39,888 bases of DNA from Akkermansia muciniphila (lineage in GTDB: Bacteria > Verrucomicrobiota > Verrucomicrobiia > Opitutales > Opitutaceae): positions 1 to 39,888 of the forward strand of contig CAMCZZ010000024.1 in the NCBI GenBank assembly GCA_945888375.1, written 5' to 3'. Both the position numbers and the translations under genes were made by a program. Positions 39,752 to 39,888 of the stretch are shown here, in pieces. The notes under the pieces are model-generated. The model searched no databases, had not been told where the DNA came from, and saw nothing but the letters and a program-made list of their open reading frames with translations. Position 1 is the stretch's first letter. Each line of letters opens with the position of its first letter.

Positions 39752-39888
39752 TTAACGGCGGCGGAGGATGACGGCAGCGTGGCGGGCGACGAGTGGCGTG
39801 GCCAGGGCGTAGTCGCCGCCGGGATGATCGACATCGGTGGCGGGGGCAGGCACGCCGGCGAAGCTATCCCACCACTCGACACTCCAGC
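39752..39888 (-). CDS. 3' end of a minus-strand gene, possible glycoside hydrolase
   Basis: The last 44 codons of a minus-strand gene are present, beginning WSVEWWDSFAGVP and ending LATPLVARHAAVILRRR before TAA. The rest is beyond the window. The C-terminus resembles the beta-sandwich end of GH13 alpha-glucan enzymes (an aromatic-rich strand followed by VAR.AAVILRR), but 44 residues are too few to be sure. Confidence 0.5.
   Translation of the reverse strand, partial: WSVEWWDSFAGVPAPATDVDHPGGDYALATPLVARHAAVILRRR

Noticed and set aside
1-39888. CRISPR array, tRNA, rRNA, riboswitch
   Set aside because: No regular direct repeats with spacers, no tRNA cloverleaf and no rRNA segment were recognised by reading; a tRNAscan-SE and Infernal/Rfam search would be needed to exclude small RNA genes.

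Overview
The window is a high-GC bacterial chromosome segment, most likely from a Verrucomicrobium of the Opitutales/Opitutaceae type. This is an inference from gene content: a long integron integrase with an N-terminal extension, many Tat-exported Gfo/Idh/MocA oxidoreductases with DUF1080 and ThuA proteins, LpxI-type lipid A synthesis, and short repeats in the spacers. No rRNA or tRNA gene was recognised, so the taxonomy is not fixed by a marker.

Region 1 (1-3109) is a chromosomal integron. An integron-type tyrosine recombinase (plus strand) is divergent from a cassette array on the minus strand. Three attC sites (140-238, 589-685, 956-1058) delimit three full cassettes: a lipoprotein, a two-helix membrane peptide and an orphan protein. 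A possible fourth cassette, or the array end, lies at the left edge. The cassettes are visibly richer in A+T than the rest of the window.

Region 2 (3175-21784) is housekeeping. It holds DUF5069, dus, bifunctional nuclease and lpxI (minus); a YdeP-type molybdopterin oxidoreductase and fdhD (plus); ilvD (minus); maf, a TonB-like protein and a pseudouridine synthase (plus); a 2-hydroxyacid dehydrogenase (plus); parA, two ABC-2 permeases and rnc (minus); a PRMT-like methyltransferase (plus); a NIF3 protein (minus); and a dCMP-deaminase-like enzyme and YqgE (plus).

Region 3 (21966-39368) is a 17-kb block with every gene on the minus strand. It contains five Tat-signal Gfo/Idh/MocA oxidoreductases, a secreted sugar-isomerase/DUF1080 fusion, a stand-alone DUF1080 protein, a ThuA-HEAT protein, a discoidin-domain protein, a DoxX-like membrane protein, a FucP-like MFS transporter, ApbE, and an Agl23-like membrane protein. 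The combination suggests an extracytoplasmic oxidative route for glycosides: C3 oxidation by Gfo/Idh/MocA enzymes, cleavage of the keto-glycoside by DUF1080 proteins, isomerase processing and MFS uptake. This is the most interesting system in the window. At the right edge is the 3' end of another minus-strand gene behind a 383-bp spacer with a 13-bp inverted repeat.

Spacers contain several small repeats: a tandem heptamer, heptad and octamer arrays, a dispersed palindrome in two copies, a 35-bp near-identical pair at the 3' ends of two genes, and an 11-G tract in the MFS leader.
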